DNA of 64,000 nt from Calliopum simillimum (lineage: Eukaryota; Arthropoda; Insecta; Diptera; Lauxaniidae): positions 129,107,309 through 129,171,308 of the forward strand of contig OX638368.1 of the NCBI GenBank assembly GCA_951812925.1, given 5' to 3'. How positions within the stretch are numbered: the stretch's first letter is position 1; every line of letters begins with the position of its first letter. The notes beneath the pieces were generated by a model, which saw only the letters and a list, made by a program, of their open reading frames with translations, ran no database searches and was not told where the DNA came from. Below are positions 42,475-54,340 of the stretch, piece by piece. The translations under genes were made by a program, and so were the position numbers.

Positions 42475-43101
42475 TTGAGATCATGCTCAATCGCAGCCCT
42501 TAATATAATTTTACACCGGTTGGCTCCTACTTCTTTTAATAAAGCTGCTACTTCATGTAGTGCAGTCAGACGCATCCTTAATAATCTGCTAGCCGAACTT
42601 CCCAGTTTAAGAGATTACATCTGTCACATACTCAGTTTTGCTAGCAACTTTCGATTATGGCTTCCCGAGGGAAAGATGGCGTTCCTAATCTAAATTTTGA
42701 TACCACCATACACAACAATAGCTCCAATATGGAGTATGTTGTTAGTGTGGGAGACTTTTCAGAACATTTGAAATTATCACAATCCTTTCGCTTGACAGAT
42801 TCAGCCGTTTTGAAGGGAGAAGTTTTTGCCATCCCCAAAGCCTTTATGCCATTATGTTATATTAAGATCAGCTCCGAAAAGGTGGCAATTTTCTCTGACT
42901 AAGAGGTCGCTGAATTCAGCAATTATAAAGTCCAACGTATAGTAGAATGCAAGGAAAAATTAGTCAGGCTTGGGCGTTGGTTCGATATTGCTCTCGTTTG
43001 GGTTCTAGACCGTAGATACATCGAGGGAAACAAAAAAGCAGACAAACTGGTAAGGCATGGCTCTTACCTTACCATTACCAATATGGAGCGCGTTCATACC
43101 T
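42475..43101 (+). pseudogene. non-LTR retrotransposon ORF2 remnant (RNase H domain)
   Basis: Plus-strand relic of the end of a reverse-transcriptase polyprotein of an I/R1/LOA-type element. The first part reads RSCSIAALNIILHRLAP, like the conserved linker after the reverse transcriptase (GAMRS.PT.AL..LL..P). After a frame change near 42660 the RNase H follows: FRLTDSAVLKGEVFAI (Glu of the active site), VAIFSD (Asp), an in-frame TAA at 42900-42902, then YKVQRIVECKEKLVRLG, IALVWVLDRRYIEGNKKAD (GHRGIEGNEKAD-like, final Asp). The His of the normal PGHRG is changed. It is broken by at least one stop and one frameshift and has no promoter or 5' part. It lies in the putative intron 1 of the carbonic anhydrase gene. 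Confidence 0.85.
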
Positions 43102-44017
43102 AGCTAGGTCAAGTAAAGAAGCTGATCTTCTCATATTACCTAAGAAAGGCGGACCATAATTTGAATGCGTTGACTACATCGAGGATGTCCAGGGCAATCT
43201 GGCCTTAATATAACACTTAAAAAACCTCTCATTTACTAGCTAATAACAGCATTAATAACGTATAGCAAGAACTACCGCAGTTTCCACTAGATCATCCGCT
43301 TATCATCGGCAAGCATGCTGAAAAAAGCTAAGCATTCCTTTCAACCCCTTCTGAGGCAGTTGTTTAGATGAAAACAAGCATGAATGCTCAGCTCTAGCTG
43401 GAGCCAGGCTTATGTAAATCGCTAAGAGCAGTGATTTCAGTGACTTGATTAATTTTCTTTCAAACTTTAAACCATTTGGGAAGGAATACACATAAAAAAA
43501 AATAAATTAGTGAAATACAATACATATATCTCTGTCCTCAGGCATGCTGCAAAATCACTTCTTCTATACGTTTTTACAATTTTTTTTGCCTCAGGAACAT
43601 GTGTGTTATAAGAATGTTATACTATCCTTTGCATGGTGCACTTTAAATTTGGCACAATGATAAAATAAACAATTTTGGTCCGTTTAAAACTAAAAAAAAT
43701 TCTACAAAATTTAAATATTTTTCAACTTTTCAATGCCTCTATATTATCGATATTAGTGATGTTGCTAACTTGTTAATTTTGTACAAGAAATACCACAAAG
43801 TAAGTATTACATAATAAAACAAAGAAATTGATGTTCTGACATACATATGTTTATAATGGTTTTACTTACTATTCGTAATATGCGTAACATATGCATTATT
43901 CTTGAAGATTATACGAATTTTTAGACAGTTTTCTGTCAAAATGCTTTCAGTGTTTATTGCAATAAAATAAAAAAAATTGTGAAACATTAAAAATTATACT
44001 ATTTCGCATACACTTAC

Positions 44018-44030
44018 TTCTGTTTGACAT
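44018..44030 (-). other. alternative candidate first coding exon of carbonic anhydrase
   Basis: ATGTCAAACAGAA followed by a consensus donor GTAAGT, phase 1, as exon 2 at 41361 requires. It would start the protein MSNRMFLTMQTVLTQ. Its signal segment is less hydrophobic than that made by the 44441-44456 candidate. Only one of the two, or neither, is likely real. Confidence 0.2.
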
Positions 44031-44440
44031 TTTTATTACTTTATTTTACGATTTGACATTATTTTTATAACTTGTATTAATATTAAGAATATTTAGTTCA
44101 AATAAACAAATCTTTAAACACTTGTTAACATTTTGCTAAAATATTTAGAGCTCTCTTGAGTATTTGCGTGGGTCCAAAATAGATTTTTTCAAATTAGTTT
44201 TGGAATAATTTTTTTAATTTCACCAACTTATTTATTTAAAATATATAAATAATTCAAATATAGCTAACAAAACGTGGAAAACCAAGAACTATCGACCTAA
44301 AAAAAGTCATTTGAGAAAGAATTACCTTTAAATTTTTTAAATTTTCACTTCAAATGAAAAACCTAAAAAATCCCACTACGTAGAAACAGAGGGTGCTCCC
44401 TATCCTCAAAGCAATACCAAATTATCAAATATAAACTTAC

Positions 44441-44456
44441 CTATGAAGCACTCCAT
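44441..44456 (-). other. candidate first coding exon of carbonic anhydrase, in a transposon end
   Basis: ATGGAGTGCTTCATAG followed by GTAAGT. It joins in phase 1 to exon 2 to give MECFIVFLTMQTVLTQ and then the mature EHWGYPD, a good signal peptide. However the ATG lies in the terminal inverted repeat of the foldback element 44446-47434, and a copy of the same 19 bases exists at 47416-47434. Either the transposon end was recruited as an exon or the match is chance. Confidence 0.35.
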
Positions 44457-46359
44457 GCCAAGTGTACCAGCTCAAATTTTTTTTTTTTTTTTCAATTTCG
44501 CTCAAATTTAGCAATATGTTAGATCAGGTGTGGCGTCTTTAGTCATTTTCGTGACAAGGGTGTTTTTTCAAAAATTTATAGCTTACACTAAAGTTTGTAA
44601 ATTGATAAATCTAAGTCGCTGGTCCCATTCATTTTGAAGTGTTCTTTTTATAAAAAAATATTTCTTGGTGAAAAAAATTTTTTTTCACCAAATTTTTTAC
44701 ACTTAAAAATACTTTTGAATTTTTTTTAAAAAAAGTCCCCTTCGATTTTTTTTTTTTAAGTACTTTAAATTAAAGCATAATTTATAAGCTTTAAAATGAT
44801 GTATGACTCAAGATGGGATTCGGACGCTAAATGGGAGCTTTTGGATTTTGAACGCCTGCGGAAGGCAAAAATCTTTTTTTACTTAAGAGAAAAGCATCTT
44901 ACGAAAAAAGTGTACCGGGCAAAAAATGCTTAGAATCGTCCAAGCAATACGTGAGATTTTTTTGGAAACTTTTTTTTTTGAATAATTTTTGAAATATTTT
45001 TTTTTGAAATTTTTTCAAAAATAAAAAAAAAAAAATTTTTTTTTAACTTTCCAAAAATTCCCAAAAAATTTCACACTTATTTCCTTGATGATTCTAAGCA
45101 TTTTATGCCTAGTACACTTTTTTCGCCAGATGCTTTCCTCTTGAGTAAAAAGATTTTTGCCTTCCGCAGGCGTTCAAAATCCAAAAACATACATCATTTT
45201 AAAGCTTATAAATTATGCTTTAATTTAAAGAACTTTTAAAAAAATTGAAGGGGCTTTTTTTAAAAAAAATTCAAAAGTATTTTTAAGTGTAAAAAATTTT
45301 GGTGAAAAAAAATTTTTTTCACCAAGAAATATTTTTTTATAAAAAGAACACTTCAAAATGAATGGGACCAGTGACTTAGATTTATCAATTTACAAACTTT
45401 AGTGTAAGCTATAAGTTTTTGTAAAACACCCTTTTCATGAAAATGATTAAAAACGCCAGCACCCTGCATTTTAACAACAAATGGTACTAGGACCAAATCC
45501 TCCCGGATTGTTGTTCTTGCACACTGGATCTACAATATTGCCAAATTTGAGCGAAATCCGAGAAAAAAAAAATTTTGAGCTGGTACACTTCACGGTGTTC
45601 TTGTACAGTCGATAGGTTTTTTGAGTATGTGGAGAAAATCTGTGAATGGGGTTTCATTTGTATTAGTTTAGTGGTCTGAAAAATGCAAACCCCGAAATCG
45701 TAGCTGATCATCCTCGCCAAATATCGCAAAAATACATATCCCATATAAAATAAAAAAAATTCAGAATAAAAAACGCAACAAACAAATTAAAAAATAGTTA
45801 TTTTTAATGTATTTTGCAATGCTGAATCCGAATCTATATCTCATACGGTTTTTGAGATATCTTAGCTTAAACACGGAAAAAATACCGTTTTTGCTATATT
45901 TTGAAGCTATATAACTATAATATGAAACATTCATACGCAGAATTCGATACATTGTCTGAAAGATTAAATCTTTTTCTTAAAAACCGCATTTAAATTAAAT
46001 CAATACCTTAATTTTTCTCTGAAATATCGTAGACTGAAATAATGACAAAACACGTTTTTTGCACTTTTTTAACTTTTTAGGTTAGGATATCTCCGAGAAA
46101 AATAAAGATATCGACATTATTTGAATTAGGTTAAGAAGATTGATTAAAGCTTTATATAGCTCCAAAACACAGCAATAAAACATAGCATCGGCTCTTTTTT
46201 CTTGTTTAGGCTAAAATATTTCAAAAACCGTATGAGATACAGCAATTCTAAGGCCGGATTCGGATTCAGCATTGCAAAATACATTAAAAATAACTATTTT
46301 TATATTTGTTTGTTGCGTTTTTTTTTTTTCTGAATTTTTTTTATTTTATATAAATAGTA

Positions 46360-47267
46360 GGGTAAGGGAGGGAAATATGGACTACGCGGGTAATATGGAC
46401 CACACGGTTATTTCCCACTGCATACATAGGATTTACCGTTATTCATGTTCAAACTTAACGCTAATACCTAAAGCTTATAATAGGGTGATTTTAGCGTTCG
46501 GTGAGGTCGCATGTTTCTGTAAAGTTGATTTTTTCTAAAAAAAGATCAGTGATAATTTTTTTTTCTAGTGGGTATATTTCATTATTTCACTTTAAAGACA
46601 TCGCGTTTTTAAATAAATGGTTAATTATATAAAGTCAGTGAATACTATTTATAATTTATTAGCACAAATAAGTTCATTAACCAAAAGAGTTTTTGATAAA
46701 AAAACCATTTATTTCACCAACACGTGCTGTGGGTAATATGGACCACCAAAGAAAAAAGCCTCAAAAACAAATGTATTTATCATCTTTTTCAGATGGGAAA
46801 TCTAGCTGCAGATTTCATGACGATTCTGATGGTCATTATTTGTAATTCTTTAACTACAAAGGAAAAAAAGATGAAAAATGCATATAATGTAATACCCTTT
46901 ACTCAGAAGATCGCCGTGGCGAGTTTTGGGTTGAATGTGTAATCTTACGTTCTTGGGGTCATGAAAAATGTGCCGGATGTGGAAGTGACATTTTTATATG
47001 CAACTACTGTACCAAATAAACATGTGGGGCAATATGGACTATATAGTCCATATAACACTACACTTTTTTTTTTATCTTCATTTTGAGTTTTTTCAGTTTT
47101 TTAATTTTTTTTTCTTTATCCTGATGAGATATTTATCTAAAAGTGAATCAGAATAAAGGTAAATTGTTTCCTTTAATGAATGACATAAAATTAATTGTTT
47201 TGTTTTATGTATTTTGGGTTTTATTTAAAAAAGAATGATGGGTGGTCCATATTTCCCTCCCTTACCC
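46360..47267. mobile_element. pogo-like DNA transposon remnant, 908 bp
   Basis: 23-bp perfect terminal inverted repeats beginning GGGTAAGGGAGGGAAATATG, flanked by TA on each side (46358-46359, 47268-47269), as for Tc1/mariner/pogo elements. It interrupts an arm of the surrounding foldback, so it is younger. The motif ATATGGAC recurs inside, including GGTAATATGGACCAC at 46389 and 46732 and a 22-bp perfect palindrome at 47032-47053. It encodes only a C-terminal transposase fragment (see 46909-47019). Confidence 0.85.
46909..47019 (+). pseudogene. C-terminal zinc finger of a pogo-like transposase
   Basis: 37 codons ending in TAA read WVECVILRSWGHEKCAGCG and then FICNYCTK. The spacing C-x(n)-W-x-H-x(2)-C-A-G ... 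F-x-C-x-Y-C resembles the PHD-like treble-clef finger at the end of many insect pogo/Tigger-like transposases (DW.QC..C..W.H..C......C..C). The DDE domain is absent, so this is a relic. Zinc-binding Cys and His are largely kept. Confidence 0.6.
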
Positions 47268-47434
47268 TATATGTATTTTTGCGATATTTCGCGGGGATGA
47301 TCAGCTACGATTTTGGGGTATGCATTTTTCAGACCACTAAACTAATACAAATGAAACCCCATTCACAGATTTTCTCCACATATTCAAAATACCTATCGAC
47401 TGTTCAAAAGCACCGTGACTTGGCATGGAGTGCT

Positions 47435-48709
47435 TCCTATATAAATTTTTTTATTTAATTTTTTTTTTTATTAGTTGTGTGCTTCCATTAAATATAAAAT
47501 TGTTTTGTCACATAAAATTAGATGCCAAACACTAAAATTAAATGAGCGGTGGAAAAGAAAATGATGCTCACCAAGAAAGACACAAAATGTCAAAAAGAAT
47601 TATGAGACATCAAGAATGAAATTAAAAAGAACTGCAAGTTTATTTTAAATATTTAAAAATAAAATGTTGTACGAATGTCTTTCGCGCTTCTGTCAAAGTC
47701 AATAAATATTTTCATAATTTTTCATACTATAAGCAACAAAAAAACTTTTCTCATGATAAACATTATAAATTGTAATTGTTACAATTCATTTGTCATGCAA
47801 ATTTTTCAAATAATTTTTTAACGATAGGTATTTAAAGAAACTAAAAAATTAACAACAAAAAAAAAATATATCTTGAGGTATATGATTTCTGCACAACTGC
47901 TGACAGCTTTAATTAATGAGTTTGCGTTGTTTTCGCAGATGTGCTGAAATATTTGCGATACTTAGCCTACTGCTACATAAATAAGACAAATCACTGACGC
48001 CAATGAGAATATCTACAAATTGTTTTTTTCATAGCTTTTCTCAAAAAAAAAAAGAAAAGATTTTTCAAACGCAAAATCAAAAGCACTAAATTATGTGAAA
48101 ATTCCATATAAATGTGTACAATATAAAATTTAAACAAACCATAATACTTATTTTAAAAATATCTACAATAGGCACATAAATTGTGTTTAAATTATTTTGC
48201 ATACAGCTCAGAAACATTTAGTTGTACAAAGAATATTCTTATTTTGCATTCGATTATTTTTTTTTTTTTTTGTTTTTCTATTGTAAATTGTGTGATTTAT
48301 TGGCTTTGAAAGTGTAGAGTTCTCGAATTGATTTCCATTAAAGTATTATCGCATTTGACTTTATTATTTGATTATCATACAATTGCATTATTTAAAACGA
48401 TTTCATTTATATTCCGTTAATAAAAACCTTTTTGTTTAGTTAAATTGGGCTTTATAAATTTTATTTGTCAATTGATTTGCACTGTTGTGAATGCTTTTTT
48501 CAAATAAAAATTTTATTAAGCTTGACCAATATATGGTGTACTTTGAGTTATCATGATAAGGTTTGTCGCAGCTAAGCCTATATAAATTGCGCATGGTTTT
48601 TTTTTTTAAATTCCAACACAAGAACACATTAAAATAATATGTTTTATATACTTGTATAGATGTTTATATTTATTCCTACAAGAACGTCACAAGCCAAAAA
48701 ACACGTTAA
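47435..48709. other. AT-rich intergenic DNA, nothing recognised
   Basis: About 1.3 kb without supported gene or repeat. Confidence 0.4.
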
Positions 48710-48980
48710 TAACACTAGACAACAGCCAATATGCAACATTTTGCAAGCCATATTTTCCAAACTAATTTGCAGTCACTGAGTCCGCAAATCGAATTTTTTT
48801 TTTTTTTTTTTTCTTAGGGGCCGTTCCCGAGATAATCGATTTTTGACGTTATAACTTTTTAGGTAAATATTTCGAGAAACCCAATTTAGATCGACATTGT
48901 TTTTACGCTATTTTAGAGAAAAATTCTAACGCTTTTAACTTCCAACAACTATGATTTGTTTTGAATTGGCTGAGTTTTAG
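48710..48980 (+). repeat. dispersed repeat, copy 2 (partner at 28308-28585)
   Basis: Second copy of the family described at 28308, same orientation, 20.4 kb away, with the same block order. The GAGATAATCGA and ATATTTCGAGAAA blocks are best conserved. Confidence 0.65.
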
Positions 48981-49742
48981 CAGCGAAAATTTCATTTGAA
49001 TAGTAGTTTCTAACAAATTTTCGTTATTAAACCGAATAAAAGACGGTTTTTTTGGCCAATAGTTTATTTAGATACATATTTTTTGTATCTAAGTTTAATA
49101 GTGTATTTAATTTTAAAAAATTTGAACCCAAGTTTAGTAAAATCGGGGAAGGAGAGTCTAGCAAAATGTGACCATTTGTGACAGGGAGGGGGGTGGGGTT
49201 CATTAAAAAGTGACGTCCGGAATAATAATTTCCATTAAGTAACTTTCCAGCCAAAAACTTTCTCATTTGATTTGAATAAAATTTTCGAGTACTCCATTTT
49301 TTTACGGATTTCTGTTAAACATCGTATTTTGACATGTTTTCAATAAAAAATTTCAAAATCCTTAGGGCACTTCGGAAATGATCGGCTAACGAACGATTTC
49401 TATGTTGATTTAGCCGATGCAAATAAGAATAATTCTGAAAAATTTTTACAATTGTCTTTTTTTTTCCGGAATTGCATTCACATAAAAAATAACGCGTTAG
49501 AAGTACATTGCAAAATCGTCTGCCCAAAAAAAGTTATCAAAGGTCAAAAGTTGCGAAAATAAATTTTTTGCAATTATTTCGCTTACGGCTGCAATTACGA
49601 AAAAATAGTGGTCGACAGTTATTTACTCATTCAACAGTTATTTAGCTTTAATAATTTACTACGAAAAAGCTCCATTGATTTTTTCCAATGACTCCAATGA
49701 GATCATGGATTAAATAGAACTGTCCCAATATATTCGTAACAC

Positions 49743-50212
49743 TGGCACAGGGTCCAGATATAAATGCTTTTAAAATCTTGTGGAATTATCTGGACGCAAA
49801 AGTTCGCCAGCACAATATTTGTTCAAAAACTGAACTGAAAAGGGTATTCATGGAAAATGGGAAAAAATTTATCCGAGCTATTGTGAAAAACTAATTCAAA
49901 GGATGGCAAAAGGACTTAATCTGACAAATAAAAACAAAATAATGTAAACTAATTACTGAACTCATGTAAAAATTATAATTTTGTTATGGTGTACGACTTT
50001 GGCTTTGGTACTGAATATGCTTGATATCTGTAACTTTTTATTTATTTTCAAAAATAACTGAAAATTTCAAGTTTGGTTTTTTGTTAAAATTGAAGGATTA
50101 AATAGGCTATTTAAAAATGTACTTCAAATTTCTTAAATTATTTTTGCGAACTTAGTTTTGGGCCATTGAAAAATAGTTTGTTTGATGTACGACTTTGGCT
50201 TTGACCTACTGT
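49743..50212 (+). pseudogene. Tc1-like transposase C-terminus and 3' inverted repeat
   Basis: Plus strand 49751-49908 reads GPDINAFKILWNYLDAKVRQ and then SKTELKRVFMEN, the Tc1 motif SPDLNPIENLW..LK.RV ... ELK..... Here the Asp of SPD is kept, and ENLW is changed to KILW. One base insertion after MEN shifts the frame; in the next frame it continues WEKIYPSYCEKLIQRMAKGL, as in normal Tc1 proteins. The 3' part ends GTACGACTTTGGCTTTGACC and TACTGTA near 50212, with an inner copy GTACGACTTTGGCTTTGGTA at 49991: two transposase-binding-like repeats. The 5' half is missing. Inactive. Confidence 0.85.
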
Positions 50213-52916
50213 ATGTGACCTGTAAGCCCCCTTGGCTTACGTGCGAAAACAAGATTTCTACAATAGAAAAACGAACCTAAAGTTAACAAGTTAATATTAA
50301 TACTTCTTCACGCTTTAATGGATGGAAATTCCTTATTCGGATTCAATATTGCGGACAAAAAAATTAAAAACTTATCGAAAAACGGCTTGAAACTCGTTAC
50401 ACAGTGGTTTACAGTTTTTACTTGGTAAACTATCTGGTTTATTTGAAACCAACTAAAATTTCTTATAAGAATCAAAGTAAGGAAAATTAAATTTGTTTGT
50501 GGGTAACCAAGGCGAAACCAAAAAAAAATAAACTCAACCAAGCAACTTAACCGTTGAAATTCTAATAAAACTTACCAAAATTCATTAAACTGAAAAATTT
50601 TGTAAATTTCAGCTTTCCTCGAAAATATTTCCACATAGTTTCATTGTAAGACCATAAATTTTTCAGTACAACCGTAACCGTAACAAAAATCCAAAATCAG
50701 CTAAGGAATAACTGAGCTATAAATTTTTAAGCGCGCAATGTCACCCAAAAACAGTTTTTAAGGATAACTTAAGATTTTGATTGTGTATTAAAATTTTTTA
50801 GTATAAGACTCGACCCCACGAGACCAAAATATCTACTACTTAAGTCTCTTAAAAAGAGTATGCAATTCTGTAACACTGTCTTATTACAGCCTATGTATAA
50901 GTACGTATATATGCACGTATGCAAGTATAATAACAAAATTATTCCTATCAAAATTTGGCGTGATTTTTTTGATGTTTTGAAGTGGTTCCGTGGATTGGAA
51001 CACTTAAGTTAGTGCTAACGTCAATAATTTACAAAATTAGATTAGTGATTTTTTATTTAAAGATTAAAATGTCATTCAAGCAAGTACCCATATGTCAGTA
51101 TATTTTTTTTTAATTTATTTCATTTAGCTAACGCCATGTATGGCGTCAATGCTGATTTTTTCTTATCGTTAGTAATTTATAAAAGAGCATTAAATCGCAT
51201 TAACAAATTTATATTTTTGGTTAAAATTAGAACCAATTTCAATGTTGCTAAGTCTAATTTATCTTCTTGAAGTTATTAGTAATTGAGGAATATTTTCACA
51301 TTATTTGCTTAAGATCCTAGCAGAAAATCTCCATATGTGACGCGGTCAGAGTAAAGTAATCTTCAGTTACTTGAGCTAATTTTCAAGGCAGGCTAAAATA
51401 CGTCGTAGCGTCAAAAAATTATGTTTTTTCCGATTCTAACTCGTAGCGCTAATTATAATCTCTCTGCACATTTAACATATCTGATGTTTCTTCTAAAAAT
51501 CAAAAACCGGTTTTTTCCTATTTTTTAAAACATAAACATATTATTTTAAAGAAAAATACCCCAAATTCAAAAAATATATTTAATGTTAAAAAAAAATAAG
51601 TTGGTGGACATTGGAGTTTAAACCTTGACAAATTCTGAGGTGCTTGTGATTGAGAAACGTGTTGAGAAACAAAAATCTCTATAGATTTTATATCTTTAAA
51701 GAAATTTTATCTTCTATTTGTAGTTCCACTGTTATACCCTATTCTCAATTGTCTGGTTAACCAGATGAATGCTGATTAAGTACTAACCAGGATAGTTTTC
51801 CATATAAAAAGCTTTTCGATTTGTATGGAAAAGATTAGCTAGTTTTTAAACAATTAGATCATGTAACACAAAATAGCGGCAGGTGGCATCTCCAAATAAA
51901 AAAAAATCACAGGGATATTAGGAAATTTCCTTTTCTTTTGACAAATGCAAAATGTAAACAAATAAAAACATTTTTAATAAAAAGCAAATTAAAACTAAAA
52001 TCAAAAATGTGTTCGTCTCAACTGTTTTAAAAAAAATTTAAGTAACGAAATACATAAAAATATATTTGAAAAAAGTGAATATAGTGTCGTGATTTGGTAA
52101 ACGCCGAAAAGTGTCATTTAAATGAAAGACGACTCATCCAGGTAAAAGGTGTGAACGTGGTTCTGTGATTATCAAGGTTTTTTAATTTAGGTTGGTTAAC
52201 CACGCAAGTGAGAATAGGGTACTACATTAAAAAAAAAAAAAAAATATATTCGTCAAAAAGTGGGCGTGGCACTTATTTGATAGCGCTCATTTTCGACCAA
52301 TCTACTACATATGACACTTATCTTCATCATCTACGTATAGCTACCAAATTTCATTAAAATAGAGTTTGCGTGACATAACGTCTTAGAAAGTCTAGTGGAA
52401 GATAATTTAGTTTCCTTTGAAGATACTGAGGTGTGGTGTTATTGGAACATATTTCTAATATGATATATGCTAATTAAAAGACTTCTCAAAACATTTATTT
52501 CTTCATCATTAACATTCCCCGTCATGGCTATTAATTGAATGTTCAACAACAAAACAACCCAGTATAAGTACAAAAACTTAAAGCATGTTACGTTTTTATT
52601 AATTTAATAAATCTCTGTGTTACTGCTTAAAAAATTGCAAAACTGAGCAGTTCGCTTTGCTTGCAAATAGACGCGAAAATACTCTGGTCAACGTTAAAAT
52701 ACAAATTAATTAATATAGAACAATTTGTCTAGATAACAGAACAATGACTCTTGTCAAGATTTTAATGCATCTGTCATTTTGCAATTAGTGCACTGGGGTA
52801 AGATTCAGCGGCTGTCAAACTTATGTTATTTAAGGAAACTTTGAGATTTCATAGAAAAAATTTAAAAAATGTAAAGTGGTTTTCGTATCATTATTTGCTA
52901 CCAAATGAATATGAAG
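50213..52916. other. AT-rich intergenic DNA, nothing recognised
   Basis: 2.7 kb with only chance ORFs. TAACGTC/TAGCGTC-like words recur near 51000-51420 but no repeat unit can be defined. Confidence 0.4.
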
Positions 52917-54340
52917 TAAAACACGCCAAGCGTACCAGCTGAAAATTTGTTTACGTATTGTTAATAGTTAATAATAACACACCATTGCCTTGATTACTGT
53001 TTGGTTAAAGAAGTTTAGTTCTGTCAAGTTTCATTTAAATTGTCTGGACTAGGTTGACAACACATAGTATTTCATAAAATAAGTATTATCAAATCAAACA
53101 AACTTTGCATTTTTTGTACGTGCTGAATATCTTACCAGCTTCCAAGTCACTCACGATCAAAATTTCTTATTCCTACAAAATGTCTCTTGTAAATATGAGA
53201 CTTTATTGAAATGTCGTTTGGTGGTCGCTGGCTTTTAGTCTGGATTGCAGTATACTTGAGTCTCTAGCAATCTTTGTTTACTCATTTGAGTTGTTTACTT
53301 ACAATATTTAATTGCAACCTTTGCTATTTTATAGATAAGACATGAAGTAAGTTATACTACTAAGTAAGAGTTTATTATATGTTGAACTTGTTTGAGCTGA
53401 TGTTTTATTTTTTGTCCTTTTTCTAATTGAGGTAAGTAATTCATTAAAAAAAAAATATGTTAGATGGATACCTAAAAATATTTGATGTCTTTTATTTTCG
53501 TGACATCGCTCACATGTCAGGAAAACTGGTTGCAGGAGAAATAACAAAATACGAGCTTAGCCAAATTCTTTGAAGTACTTTTAAAATAAAAATTTTTTTT
53601 TCTCAAAAATTTTCCATATACATCAAAGGAAAGCTCAATTTAAAGCATTTAAATAAATATCATTTATGTCAGGATTCAGTCGCTTATCGAAAGCTTTTAG
53701 CTGTTGAACGCCCACGGTCGGCAAAATCCTTTCTCCTTTTTACTCAAAAGTAAAGCAACTTTTCTATTTTTTGTTTTTTTTTTTTTTTTTTTTTGACTAA
53801 TTTGTAAAAAATTATAAAATGCCTCAAAATATTCTAAAAAAATTCAATACGTATGAAGATGACTTATTTTTGAAAAAAAAACATTTTGCTGGCCGCGGTC
53901 CTTCAAAAACTCAAATTAACAACTGAATCTTACTATGAGCAATTTACCAACTTCAATCTTAAAAATTGAGCTTTCTATTGAAATATTTAAAAAAAAAATG
54001 TTTAATAAAAAACAATGCAAAAGTATTTTTAAATTTGGAAAATTTTTGGGAAATTTTTTTTTTAGTATTATTTTTTTATAAAAAGATAATTTAAAAATCA
54101 ATTTTTGTTTTTTTTAACGCATATATGCGTATAGGGCAAAAGAAAACTCAGGCGACGATATATCAATATAAAAGATTAATATAAGCTATGAGTTTTTGAA
54201 AAACATTCATTCTGTATTTTAACATCAAACAATACTAAGACAAAATCCTCCCGCAGTATTTATGGCAGCCAACGGTACTATGTACAATGTTTTCAAATTT
54301 GAAAAGAATCGGCCACATTAAGTTATTTGAACATGTACAG
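52917..54340. repeat. diverged second copy of the foldback family
   Basis: Left end GAAGTAAAACACGCCAAGCG and TACCAGCTGAAAATTT matches the terminal repeat of 44446-47434 (GAAGCACTCC..GCCAAGTGTACCAGCTC). The middle, 53640-53930, has GAACGCCCACGGTCGGCAAAA with an inverse partner (TTTTGCTGGCCGCGGTCCTTC), like GAACGCCTGCGGAAGGCAAAA at 44857. The right part has AACATCAAACAATACTAAGA and CAAAATCCTCCCG at 54221-54255, like 45474-45505. Strongly decayed. Confidence 0.6.

Larger units (their letters stand above)
44446..47434. mobile_element. nested foldback element with terminal inverted repeats
   Basis: Outer ends: GAAGCACTCCATGCCAAGT (44446-44464) and its exact inverse ACTTGGCATGGAGTGCTTC (47416-47434), with CTAT directly repeated outside both ends as a likely target duplication. 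Within it are two palindromes. The first has arms about 44520-44995 and 45010-45445 (AATGGGACCA, TTTATCAATTTACAAACTTT and CGTTCAAAATCC blocks in inverse). The second has arms about 45597-45905 and, in two parts, 46203-46357 and 47270-47415 (CAATGCTGAATCCGAATC against GATTCGGATTCAGCATTG). The second arm is split by the pogo-like insertion. Module 45474-45610 recurs at 26668 and 54228. No transposase of its own. Confidence 0.8.

Noticed and set aside
43861..43925. ATG-containing minus-strand segment ending in a GTAAGT donor near 43870, as carbonic anhydrase exon 1
   Set aside because: Its phase (0) would read into a stop codon in the exon at 41361.
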